Shown here in pieces: positions 7,684 to 15,328 of a DNA stretch of 38,861 nucleotides. The stretch is from IMG/VR virus record IMGVR_UViG_3300043436_005091, positions 1-38,861 of that record; one strand, given 5' to 3'. Every line of letters starts with the position of its first letter. Position 1 is the first letter of the stretch. The notes under the pieces were generated by a model. It saw nothing but the letters and a program-made list of their open reading frames with translations. It was not told the origin of the DNA and did no database searches. Origin of the DNA: a virus. The position numbers were made by a program, and so were the translations under genes.

Positions 7684-8494
7684 ATATATAATTTCGCTGT
7701 TCGTGAATCATTTCTTCTAGAGATGGTACAGCTATTTTATTATATACTGTACATAGGCTTCTATCAAGAGTGTTTTTAATAGCTGTACCGCAAATTTCTG
7801 ACGCTTGTATAGGTACTATATTTAAATTTAACCCGTACACAGCATTTAACATGCTAATAATCTCATATTTTGATACAACTCTATCCGAAAATACATGCCT
7901 AACACCGCTCCAGAAAGAAATACCGTCACCTCGTATCATTCTATCAATAATTTTCGCTATCGATAAGCCCGTTACACCGTTCCACAAGCAGTTTGTATAG
8001 CCTGTTATTGATTTTCCTCGATTTTTAAGAGCAAATTCCAATAACCCTATTTTATTAATCATCTCCTCCCCAATAAAGCTCAATCTAAGAACTGTGGATT
8101 GTATATTTTCGTGAGTTTTGGTAAGTCCGTATATATCTACAGCATCGCATGTATCAGCTTCTGTATAACTACCTTTATCTCCGCTAAATACACAGTCAGA
8201 AGAAAAATTTATCAATTTACATCCCACATTCCTAGAAAGTACATCAAGAATTAGCGGAAATTCTCTATTTACAGTTATAGCTTCTTTATCACTCTTAATA
8301 TTAGGCTTTAATAATCCTATACAATTTACAATAACATCATCTGGTGATAATACGTTAGAGAGCTTATCTAAATTAGGTGATAGTGCATTTATTTCAGCGC
8401 GTGTGTAACCTATTACATTGTAGTCTTGTTTTTTAAGATACTTAAAAACATAACAACCAAGCATTCCTGTCGATCCAAGTATATGTACTTTCAT
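7673..8494 (-). CDS. RmlD-like sugar-nucleotide reductase (SDR)
   Basis: A 273-residue protein like dTDP-4-dehydrorhamnose reductase. The N-terminus has the nucleotide-binding motif GSTGMLG (7-13). VNCIGLLKP (56-64) is the usual fourth-strand motif. The active site is FSSDCVFSG (97-105) with YGLTK (Y122, K126). The late phrase YTNCLWNGVTGLSIA is characteristic of this subfamily, which reduces 4-keto sugars attached to a nucleotide, giving rhamnose-type or 2-acetamido-dideoxy sugars. No RmlA, B or C partner is visible, so the substrate is presumably host-made or made elsewhere in the genome. The start overlaps the preceding stop as ATGA. Confidence 0.88.
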   Translation of the reverse strand: MKVHILGSTGMLGCYVFKYLKKQDYNVIGYTRAEINALSPNLDKLSNVLSPDDVIVNCIGLLKPNIKSDKEAITVNREFPLILDVLSRNVGCKLINFSSDCVFSGDKGSYTEADTCDAVDIYGLTKTHENIQSTVLRLSFIGEEMINKIGLLEFALKNRGKSITGYTNCLWNGVTGLSIAKIIDRMIRGDGISFWSGVRHVFSDRVVSKYEIISMLNAVYGLNLNIVPIQASEICGTAIKNTLDRSLCTVYNKIAVPSLEEMIHEQRNYIYEN

Positions 8495-9111
8495 TTTTGA
8501 AACACTTTTAGTTTAGATAGATCAACTTTATACTCTGAGGAGGCTCCACAAATAGCTTTACTTTCGTTTTTAGTTCTATAAAATTGCTCTATACCTCTAC
8601 TTGCTTGCTCTGGAGTCATATACATATGATACCCCATAACATCAACATCAGTTTCTAAAATATCATTATAAAAATATGACGCTCTCCCATCATATCGAGC
8701 TTTACGTAGCCATATAGCAGCCTCCTCGTTGTTGGTTAATATCATACCTCCACGACCTATGGGTATTAACTTTTTAAAATGAAATGATAAACAGGTAAAA
8801 TCGCTTTTATGCATATTTTCTCTAAACTCACAAGCACTATCCGTAACACTATAGGGATTGAGTTTATAGCTTCCTTCCCATTTATAATCTACAAACTCAA
8901 TATCATAACCAGCATGTATAATAGACATGGGTATAGAGATATATGTATGTTTAGGAACTTGTACAACTTGTTTATCACAGATAGTTGAGAGATACTTAAA
9001 GGTAAGAAATAAAGCATTAGAGCAAGAATCTATAGCTATTCCATACTTAGCGTTACAAAAAGATGCGACCTCTTTCTCAAAAAAAGAGACAGTATCCCAA
9101 ACATTATTCAT
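8491..9111 (-). CDS. Compact DegT/DnrJ/EryC1-type sugar aminotransferase
   Basis: A 206-residue PLP enzyme of the DegT family, about half the usual 370-400 residues. The order is preserved: EKEVASFCNAKYGIAIDSCSNAL (12-34), HTYISIPMSIIHAG (55-68), FVDYKWEG (73-80), VTDSACEF (89-96) with D91 for the pyridine nitrogen, and SFHFKKLIPIGRGGMI (109-124). By comparison with SFHxxK the PLP lysine is probably K114 (K113 is adjacent). It lacks about 60 residues between the FVD strand and the Asp strand, and most of the C-terminal small domain. Key residues remain, so it may be an active compact form rather than a relic. In context it would install an amine on a keto sugar made by neighbouring enzymes. 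Confidence 0.82.
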   Translation of the reverse strand: MNNVWDTVSFFEKEVASFCNAKYGIAIDSCSNALFLTFKYLSTICDKQVVQVPKHTYISIPMSIIHAGYDIEFVDYKWEGSYKLNPYSVTDSACEFRENMHKSDFTCLSFHFKKLIPIGRGGMILTNNEEAAIWLRKARYDGRASYFYNDILETDVDVMGYHMYMTPEQASRGIEQFYRTKNESKAICGASSEYKVDLSKLKVFQK

Positions 9112-9136
9112 ACCATATTATATTAGTAGTAAAAGA

Positions 9137-9811
9137 TTATTCAACGGACTGTAAGAGGTTTTTAGTATGGCCGTAGTAATGCTTTATAAACGGCCTACCG
9201 AATCCTGTTTCGTTATAGTTCCACCTTGTATCTATAAACTTGCATAAGTTACGACCAAAAAGACAATTTAACGCAACCTCATCGTTCCAATCATACCACT
9301 CACCTCTATAATTTTCGAAAAAGCTAAATATTTTAGTTGTTGCATCTAATTCTCTCCATTTTTTACAATCCACTAGCATAACTCCAGCGTTGAAGAAAGT
9401 AAAATCATCTCGCTTAATAAATTTTTCTAACTGAACTGTAGGTTTATAAACCTTAAACGCTTCTTTGTGTGTTAGTAACCAGTTATGAGCTGCTACACCT
9501 AAAAGATTTCCTTCTAAATCAATATTATATAGCTTACTAATATCTGTTAAGCATATGGTATCACTATCCATAAAAATAACCTTCTCGTCTAAACTATCAA
9601 ACATTAATGCTCTATGAATAAAAAAAGGATAATCATACCGAGGTATTTTTCTTTTTAATACCCCACCCTCTAAATTAACCTCGTCGAGGTCGCCAAAATG
9701 AAAAAGAATAAACTCCAGCTCATTTTCACAAGATGCGAATTTCTTAATGTAATTAATAGAGTTAAGAGTGAGAGATAGGTAATCCTCACTTATTAGATAA
9801 CAAATTTTCAT
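9137..9811 (-). CDS. Glycosyltransferase, GT8-like (GT-A fold)
   Basis: A 224-residue protein matching glycogenin/galactosyltransferase-type GT8 enzymes. The metal-binding DxD is VIFMDSDTICL with D82 and D84. FFNAGVMLVDCKKWRE is the typical mid-protein signature, followed by WYDWNDEVALNCLF and DTRWNYN. HYYGHTKNLL near the C-terminus supplies the late HxxGxxK-like metal and phosphate contact. It would transfer a sugar from a nucleotide donor with retention of configuration; donor and acceptor cannot be read. No membrane segment, so it acts in the cytoplasm. The gene overlaps the next glycosyltransferase gene upstream by 26 bases. Confidence 0.88.
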   Translation of the reverse strand: MKICYLISEDYLSLTLNSINYIKKFASCENELEFILFHFGDLDEVNLEGGVLKRKIPRYDYPFFIHRALMFDSLDEKVIFMDSDTICLTDISKLYNIDLEGNLLGVAAHNWLLTHKEAFKVYKPTVQLEKFIKRDDFTFFNAGVMLVDCKKWRELDATTKIFSFFENYRGEWYDWNDEVALNCLFGRNLCKFIDTRWNYNETGFGRPFIKHYYGHTKNLLQSVE

Positions 9812-10598
9812 ATATAGATAATTCTTTTAAAAATTCTGAATTTGTAAATTTAGTCGTACCGCTACCTGCCCATATAAACGAATCTACCGATAGATCCTTA
9901 CCGTGTAGAGCTGATAGATCTTCAATGTGAGATATATCTTCTTCCAGACACAATGTGTCTTTATATCTATCATTGTAAATTCTTTCTAGAGCTATTTGAT
10001 CACTATCCCAATTAAACATATCTGATTCAGTTTCAAGCATAACATCCTCTATAAACGACACAGTAGTATTACTATTTTTTATATAAAGAAAACTACACTC
10101 CCAACACCTATCGTTTGGATAACGCGCACAATAAGATACGTTGCAGCAGATATCACTTTTACTCAAAACCGGTTGAAGCTCCTCTATATTTTTTCTGACT
10201 ATAGTATCTGCATCAAGATAGATAACATCGCTATAACCTGCATTAAGTAAGTTCTTAATGTTTCTAAATCTAGTGTTCGATGTGTAACACTGTAGATCGC
10301 TGCATAAAAATCTAGGAGTACCTCTTTTATATGCTCTGGATAAGCAATCTGTTATACTTCTACCATATAGCAATTCACCTTTAGCTCTTAAATTTTTTCT
10401 CTTCGTAGTGAGACTGGTGTAATCATTCTCTATAATAATGGTAGGTAAGATATCTCTTAAATTATTAGATACACTCTCATCTGCTATATTAACTAATCTA
10501 CAATGAACGGTTGTTAGGGGAGAGTTTTGCCGTATAGACTTCACCAAACAAAACAAATATTCTAAATAATTTTTATCTACTGTTGTTGTTACTACCAT
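9786..10598 (-). CDS. Putative nucleotide-diphospho-sugar transferase (GT-A fold)
   Basis: A 270-residue protein with N-terminal MVVTTTVDKNYLEYLFCLVKS, a GT-A opening strand and helix, and YLDADTIV (D129, D131) as metal-binding DxD. DMFNWDSDQIALERIYND and the C-terminal FIWAGSGTTKF are shared in order with the glycosyltransferase at 11541-12266 (FWDQDTIALKNAF, SIWSGDGHAKY), as is a YTxxxRFxNxK segment before the DxD. The two are therefore paralogues of an unusual GT-A subgroup. The function is transfer of a sugar from a nucleotide donor; substrates are unknown. It overlaps the radical SAM gene upstream by 7 bases. Confidence 0.8.
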   Translation of the reverse strand: MVVTTTVDKNYLEYLFCLVKSIRQNSPLTTVHCRLVNIADESVSNNLRDILPTIIIENDYTSLTTKRKNLRAKGELLYGRSITDCLSRAYKRGTPRFLCSDLQCYTSNTRFRNIKNLLNAGYSDVIYLDADTIVRKNIEELQPVLSKSDICCNVSYCARYPNDRCWECSFLYIKNSNTTVSFIEDVMLETESDMFNWDSDQIALERIYNDRYKDTLCLEEDISHIEDLSALHGKDLSVDSFIWAGSGTTKFTNSEFLKELSIYENLLSNK

Positions 10599-11539
10599 GT
10601 CTCATCGCAGTTTTCACACATTCCTGTGTAGTTGTTATTCTTGTGTTGATTGAGAATATTTTGCCATGGCTCGTTATCATAAATTTCGTTTAATGGCGTT
10701 TTAAAGATATTACCCATAACCCCCTCACGCTTCAAATCATGAAACGAGCAAAATAAGACATTACCTCCAGTAACTATACCTCCATTTGCACCTGGCCCGT
10801 AAGGACATACTCCAGATCTAGTTCTAGGTTTATTTTTTGAACCTTCTATATGACCAGCACGATTTAAATTATACTTCTCTGTAACAACTAGGTTTGCATT
10901 TTTATTAACTCTAAAGGAAGTTAAGTATCTATATAGTTGAGTATCTTGTGAGAGATTACATCTTTGAATAAACCGTATTTTTAATTTGTCACACTCTTCG
11001 TACAGCATTTCAATCTTTTTCAAAAATAAATTATATTGATTTTTATTAGTATTTGTTAGATACTCTTCTTCGGTCTCCCCGTACAGTGATACATCTAAAA
11101 CTAGTTTTTTAAATTTTGATATTCGTCTAATATCATCTACATTTACCACTAGAAGATTAGTAGTAAAGGTGTACTCTACAACCTCTTCTTTATTCTCTAA
11201 AAACTCTAGCTTATTAATAAATGTCTTATCTAAGAAAGGTTCGCCTATTGCAGGAGTTAAATCAAAAAATTGAATTCCTGATTCAAGACAACGTAATACA
11301 ATGTCTTGAAATTCTTGCGTTGGCATTATTTTGTATTTGCTATATTCTTCTAGTAGGTCTTTGTTGATACCACCTCTACAAAAACTACAATTTAAATTAC
11401 AATTACTAATTGTAACTATAGATATGAGCTTATTGTGTCTCTCTGATACACGAAATTTATCCTGCAATGTAAAATTATCGCAGTTTGAATATTTTTTATG
11501 TTTTTTATAAACAAGATATCCCTTTTCTATAGCTTTCAT
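10592..11539 (-). CDS. Radical SAM/SPASM enzyme
   Basis: A 315-residue radical SAM protein. CNLNCSFC at 47-54 provides C47, C51 and C54. GEPFLD (99-104) is the GGE-like region, and FTTNLL (125-130) and LDVSLYGETEEEY (148-160) are the next conserved strands. The C-terminal half has C245, C264, C308 and C311, with NVLFCSFHDL and MGNIFKTPLNEIYDNEPW in the arrangement of SPASM or twitch domains. It is related in plan to, but clearly different from, the 276-residue radical SAM protein at 4433-5263. Likely reactions are oxidation, epimerisation or C-C/C-S bond formation on a peptide or sugar. With glycosyltransferase genes on both sides (gap 1 base, overlap 7 bases) a carbohydrate substrate seems more likely than a peptide; this is inference. 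Confidence 0.9.
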   Translation of the reverse strand: MKAIEKGYLVYKKHKKYSNCDNFTLQDKFRVSERHNKLISIVTISNCNLNCSFCRGGINKDLLEEYSKYKIMPTQEFQDIVLRCLESGIQFFDLTPAIGEPFLDKTFINKLEFLENKEEVVEYTFTTNLLVVNVDDIRRISKFKKLVLDVSLYGETEEEYLTNTNKNQYNLFLKKIEMLYEECDKLKIRFIQRCNLSQDTQLYRYLTSFRVNKNANLVVTEKYNLNRAGHIEGSKNKPRTRSGVCPYGPGANGGIVTGGNVLFCSFHDLKREGVMGNIFKTPLNEIYDNEPWQNILNQHKNNNYTGMCENCDETW

Positions 11540-11540
11540 G

Positions 11541-12266
11541 TTATGACAGTAAAATTTCGTTGAACCTTTCTACAAACTTTTTTTCATACTTTGCATGCCC
11601 GTCACCAGACCATATAGAGCTACTATCTGATAGTGTATAGTCTTTATATTTTAAATCAAGACCACCTACCTCGAGAGTAAAGCCTTTATTAAATGCATTT
11701 TTTAGCGCTATAGTATCTTGATCCCAAAAGAATATATTTTTTTCGAGCCCTTCAATAACTCTATTAATAAACTCTCTACTTTCAGTCGTGTTTTTTAGCA
11801 CAATACAATCTTCATGTACGCAGTTTATTTTATCCATAATTAATATGTCTTCTTTTAATTGAAATAATTCATCAAAACTTTTCTGTATTATAAAATCGCA
11901 ATCCATTAGAACCAAACTAGTAAAGTTGTAGTTTTCGAAAATATATTTAGCATTATAAAATCTGCTATGACACGTATAAGTTATCTCATCATCACATAAG
12001 CAGTTTTTATTAAATGAATTATTTTTTAGTATTGGGGTATCTGTAGGATTTTTTAACTTTTTATTTTTATTTAGAGTTATATTATCTTCTATTACTATCA
12101 CATCGTACTCACTTAGTAAATTTAAAAAACTATTATCGCAATTTACACATCTACAGATTATTGTTCCTTTAAAAACAGATCGTAAAGATTTGATTAGAAC
12201 AGTAGCGTACTTCTGATAAGACCTGTTAGTTGAAAACGTTACAATTTTTTCTCCTTTTAAATACAT
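11541..12266 (-). CDS. Putative glycosyltransferase (GT-A fold), paralogue of the 9786-10598 product
   Basis: A 241-residue protein. The N-terminus KIVTFSTNRSYQKYATVLIK fits a GT-A opening. VLMDCDFII supplies a DxD-like metal site (D122, D124). FFWDQDTIALKNAF and SSIWSGDGHAKYEKKF match the C-terminal half of the transferase encoded at 9786-10598. It is about 30 residues shorter than that paralogue. No transmembrane segment. Expected to transfer a sugar from a nucleotide donor in the cytoplasm. The stop is one base from the radical SAM start, and the start overlaps the unknown 282-residue gene by 10 bases, so the cluster is probably one transcript. Confidence 0.75.
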   Translation of the reverse strand: MYLKGEKIVTFSTNRSYQKYATVLIKSLRSVFKGTIICRCVNCDNSFLNLLSEYDVIVIEDNITLNKNKKLKNPTDTPILKNNSFNKNCLCDDEITYTCHSRFYNAKYIFENYNFTSLVLMDCDFIIQKSFDELFQLKEDILIMDKINCVHEDCIVLKNTTESREFINRVIEGLEKNIFFWDQDTIALKNAFNKGFTLEVGGLDLKYKDYTLSDSSSIWSGDGHAKYEKKFVERFNEILLS

Positions 12267-13105
12267 AGAGGGGTTTTATCTATATTTAAAACACACTGAA
12301 CAAAATCGCAAAGCTTTTGCTCTATGGTATAGTCGTTTTTTCTATCGAAGAATCTATCCTTAACGCCCGTTACCGTACCATCACACCATTTAAATGAATC
12401 CTCTATTTTATCCTTAATACTAAAATCAAAACTTATATAGTTGTATTTTTCATATGTAGCTTCGCTCGGGCAAGTATTTATTTCGTAACACTGTGGTGTA
12501 AGGATTGCTCTTGACTTTAAGTGAGAAAAATTTAAAGTTCCATTAAAGTAAAAAATAGGATTAGAATAAACGCTAGTTAGCAATTCGAATTTTTTTGCCC
12601 CAACTTCTGTAGTTATTTTTTCACAGTTTAAACTATCTATATATTCAGGAGATGTATGTCGGCATATTACTCTAATTGCGTTAAAATTTTTAACAAACTT
12701 TTTAGCTATTAGCCTTTCTAAAATTTTATAATGGAGTAAAAATTCATACTCATCTACAATACCCGGAGTTAAATTGTGCTCGTTTTTAAAATATAGGGTA
12801 AAAGATCTATTATAATAAGGTAGTGGTATGTTCTTAGTTAATATTACAAATAAAAGATCTGTTATCTTAAAATCTTTTGTATCATTTTCAAGATCTCCGG
12901 TTAGTTTAATAAATTTGTTTTTAATTAATTCATTGTACTGAAACCTATTCGTATTGTCGCCAATATATTCCACCTTATTTAAATTAAATCTATTTAAAAT
13001 AAAGTCTACCACTTCACCTATTTCTTTAAAATTATGCTCGTTAATAAATTCTAAATGTAAACTACTATCTATAGTACATTTATATTTGTTAAATATTTTT
13101 ATCAT
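12257..13105 (-). CDS. Island protein of unknown function, 282 residues
   Basis: I do not recognise this protein. It is 282 residues, Phe/Tyr/Asn/Lys-rich and has no signal peptide or membrane segment. Visible stretches include an N-terminal MIKIFNKYKCTIDSSLHLEF, a central LTPGIVDEYEFLLHYKILERL helix, FNAIRVICRHTSPEYID, and a C-terminal half with six scattered Cys (for example NCEKI, TPQCYEINTCPSE, KWCDGTV, KLCDFVQCVL). The Cys are not spaced as a known cluster motif. It starts inside an ATGA overlap with the amidinotransferase gene and overlaps the glycosyltransferase gene by 10 bases, so it is co-expressed and probably acts with them. It could be a divergent transferase or an accessory subunit. 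Confidence 0.75.
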   Translation of the reverse strand: MIKIFNKYKCTIDSSLHLEFINEHNFKEIGEVVDFILNRFNLNKVEYIGDNTNRFQYNELIKNKFIKLTGDLENDTKDFKITDLLFVILTKNIPLPYYNRSFTLYFKNEHNLTPGIVDEYEFLLHYKILERLIAKKFVKNFNAIRVICRHTSPEYIDSLNCEKITTEVGAKKFELLTSVYSNPIFYFNGTLNFSHLKSRAILTPQCYEINTCPSEATYEKYNYISFDFSIKDKIEDSFKWCDGTVTGVKDRFFDRKNDYTIEQKLCDFVQCVLNIDKTPLCI

Positions 13106-14220
13106 GTGAAGTAATTTTCTAGTTTACTTTTTCGTCGTATATCTAGAGTAGTACAATGATGAGCTCCAGCAAATATTTCACAGTGCCTCATTCTAGAGCC
13201 TATTGCAGTTATACCATACGGCTTAAGTTTTTTGTTGAGCTCTTTTTCATATTGCGGGTGACACACTACCAGCTCTGGCGAAACTGAAAATAAATTTAGT
13301 TCTATCCTCGGTGACGCTAGACGAACACCTTGCGCTTTGTATTCTTCTTGCGATCGGTCTCTTTGAGGTATGTAAATTTTGTCCCATTTTTGTAAAGGTT
13401 CTGGTAGTTTATTCCAAAAGTCCTCTCTCGTAATTAATGCTAGTCCCGGCCTTAGTGGTAAAAAGGATGAGTCTATATGAGAATCTGCTATATTTATTTC
13501 CCAGATAGTATACTCATTACCAAGATGGCTTCGTAGCCATTGCGCTCCTAATCTAGCATTTTCCGTACTAGCATTAAATAGTATGTGTTTACCTAATCTC
13601 ATTATGTTTGCAGCATCAAACATAATTTCGTAACCACAATCTAGCGGATTTGATTTAATTAGTTCTTTATATTCATTATAAGCGTCTTTGTTCGCTCGAA
13701 AATAACTTAAATCAAAAGAGTTATCCGTCATTATAGGTCTAGGTACCTGCGTCCACTTACAACCTCCTCTAAAATACTCTAAAAAAAGATGCTTGAGATA
13801 TTCATTTTCAAAATATCTCCACCTACAGCTTGCAGGCGTTTCAATAATCTCGTTGCCTATTACTACAGTAAGGTCTCTTACATTAAGCGCAGGATGTATC
13901 GTACTCTCCCATGCAGGGGTTGCTGTTCTATGTATTTTTGTAGGTGTCTTGGGTCGTCTCACAACGACACCTAAACTTGAAAGAAGGTTAGCAAATTCCT
14001 CAATATCCTCGTTGTGTTCTTCAACATGTCGCTTTGTTATATACGTCTTAGGTATATCACCTGAGGTGTTATGTATATCATCGTATTTTTTACCGTATAT
14101 ATTATCATGAAAAAAAAGTTTAAAGGTAAAATCTATTGCAGGCAAATTACTAGGTATACCAGCTCCTACTATTACTTCTTCTAATATATCCCACTCGTTA
14201 TGACTATTCACTTTACACAT
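13102..14220 (-). CDS. Amidinotransferase of the glycine/inosamine-phosphate amidinotransferase family (copy A)
   Basis: A 372-residue enzyme of the AGAT/StrB1 family, which moves the amidino group of arginine onto an amine, giving a guanidino compound and ornithine. The catalytic triad is visible: D202 in EIMFDAANIMRLGK, H248 in DSHIDSSF and nucleophile C356 in AGAHHCTTLDIRRKS. Other family phrases are NSHNEWDILEEVIVG (5-19), PALNVRDL (110-117) and LRPGLAL (256-262). The length is normal. The next gene upstream is a paralogue. Family members act on glycine (creatine and guanidinoacetate), inosamine phosphates (streptomycin) or toxin precursors, so the acceptor must be inferred; an amino sugar or aminocyclitol fits the neighbours. 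The family call is firm, the substrate is not. Confidence 0.93.
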   Translation of the reverse strand: MCKVNSHNEWDILEEVIVGAGIPSNLPAIDFTFKLFFHDNIYGKKYDDIHNTSGDIPKTYITKRHVEEHNEDIEEFANLLSSLGVVVRRPKTPTKIHRTATPAWESTIHPALNVRDLTVVIGNEIIETPASCRWRYFENEYLKHLFLEYFRGGCKWTQVPRPIMTDNSFDLSYFRANKDAYNEYKELIKSNPLDCGYEIMFDAANIMRLGKHILFNASTENARLGAQWLRSHLGNEYTIWEINIADSHIDSSFLPLRPGLALITREDFWNKLPEPLQKWDKIYIPQRDRSQEEYKAQGVRLASPRIELNLFSVSPELVVCHPQYEKELNKKLKPYGITAIGSRMRHCEIFAGAHHCTTLDIRRKSKLENYFT

Positions 14221-14227
14221 AAGAATA

Positions 14228-15328
14228 TTAACTAAAGTAATCTTCTAATACACTCTCTCGTACAGTATCTACAGTTAAACAATGATGCGCGCCTCCAAAT
14301 AATTCCGAATGTCTGATAGGACAATCTATAACATCAATTTTATGCTTACTAAGAGCAGCTCTTAAATGTCGCGATGTGCCATTAGCAGAATTTGCTATAA
14401 TAGTATTTTCGTCTATTGATAGGACATTAATATCTATTAACGGCGATGCTAATTTTGCAGTTTGTTGCTCTCTAGTTGTTATACAATCAGGTGCTATAAT
14501 GAAATCCCAATTGCTCATCATCCTCGGTAGTTTGTCAGGTATTTTATCGTTAGCCACTATTGCAAGGCCTGGTCTTAAGGGTACTAACGAAGAATCTATA
14601 TGCCAGTCTGTAATATTGACAGGGCAAATAATATAATCTGGTAAGTGCTGCTGTAGCCACTTACAACCTAGTTCTGCATTTTTATTACTCGCATTAAAAA
14701 TAATATGCTTACCTAGACGCATACAGCACGCAGCGTCAAACATTATTTCATGCCCTATTTTTAAATAGTGATTGTCTTTTTGTTGCTGTTCTTCGTAATA
14801 ATTTTTACTACCGTTATCTTCTCTACACACATAGTTAATGTCGAATGAACTATCAAGAAGCAGGGGTTTTGGTGATACAGTCCATTTTGACCCGTATAAA
14901 AAGTAGTTATGAAAAATATGCTTTAGGTAATCGTTTTCGAAATACCTAAATCTACAGATAGGGGATGACTCGATAATCTCATTTCCTACCACCATGGTTA
15001 AATCTCGTGGATTTAGAGCAGGAAAATTAGTACTCTCAAAAGTAAGAGTCTTAGTCTTTGTTACATTTTTTGGTACTTTAGGTCTTAGTACATTTACACC
15101 TAGAGACGTTAGAATATTAGAGTAATTTTCTAGGTCTTCATTATGTTCCTCTATGTGTTTTCTAGTAATATAGGTTGAGCTTTCTTTATAAAAACTCGTA
15201 CCGTATAAATTATCGTGAAAAAAGAGTCTAAAGCTAAAATCTGCAGATGGTAAAGTCTCAGGAAATCCTGCACCGAGTATTACCTCTTTTAACTTACTCC
15301 ATTCATTGTGGCTATTTACTCTCCGCAT
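14228..15328 (-). CDS. Amidinotransferase of the glycine/inosamine-phosphate amidinotransferase family (copy B)
   Basis: A 366-residue paralogue of the downstream amidinotransferase, 7 bases away. Both open with VNSHNEW. The triad is intact: D198 in EIMFDAACCMRLGK, H243 in DWHIDSSL and C350 in GGAHHCLTVDTVRES. Residues differ around the substrate loop: ITDWHIDSSLVPLRPG here versus IADSHIDSSFLPLRPG in copy A, and the 165-190 insert (CREDNGSKNYYEEQQQKDN) is unlike copy A. So the two may use different acceptors or act on two positions of one molecule. In streptidine biosynthesis two amidination steps occur in series; that analogy is inference. The start overlaps the 244-residue unknown gene by 13 bases. 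Confidence 0.93.
   Translation of the reverse strand: MRRVNSHNEWSKLKEVILGAGFPETLPSADFSFRLFFHDNLYGTSFYKESSTYITRKHIEEHNEDLENYSNILTSLGVNVLRPKVPKNVTKTKTLTFESTNFPALNPRDLTMVVGNEIIESSPICRFRYFENDYLKHIFHNYFLYGSKWTVSPKPLLLDSSFDINYVCREDNGSKNYYEEQQQKDNHYLKIGHEIMFDAACCMRLGKHIIFNASNKNAELGCKWLQQHLPDYIICPVNITDWHIDSSLVPLRPGLAIVANDKIPDKLPRMMSNWDFIIAPDCITTREQQTAKLASPLIDINVLSIDENTIIANSANGTSRHLRAALSKHKIDVIDCPIRHSELFGGAHHCLTVDTVRESVLEDYFS

Noticed and set aside
13793-14110. Plus-strand frames over amidinotransferase copy A
   Set aside because: The minus-strand enzyme has an intact catalytic triad and full length; the plus-strand products have no recognisable features.
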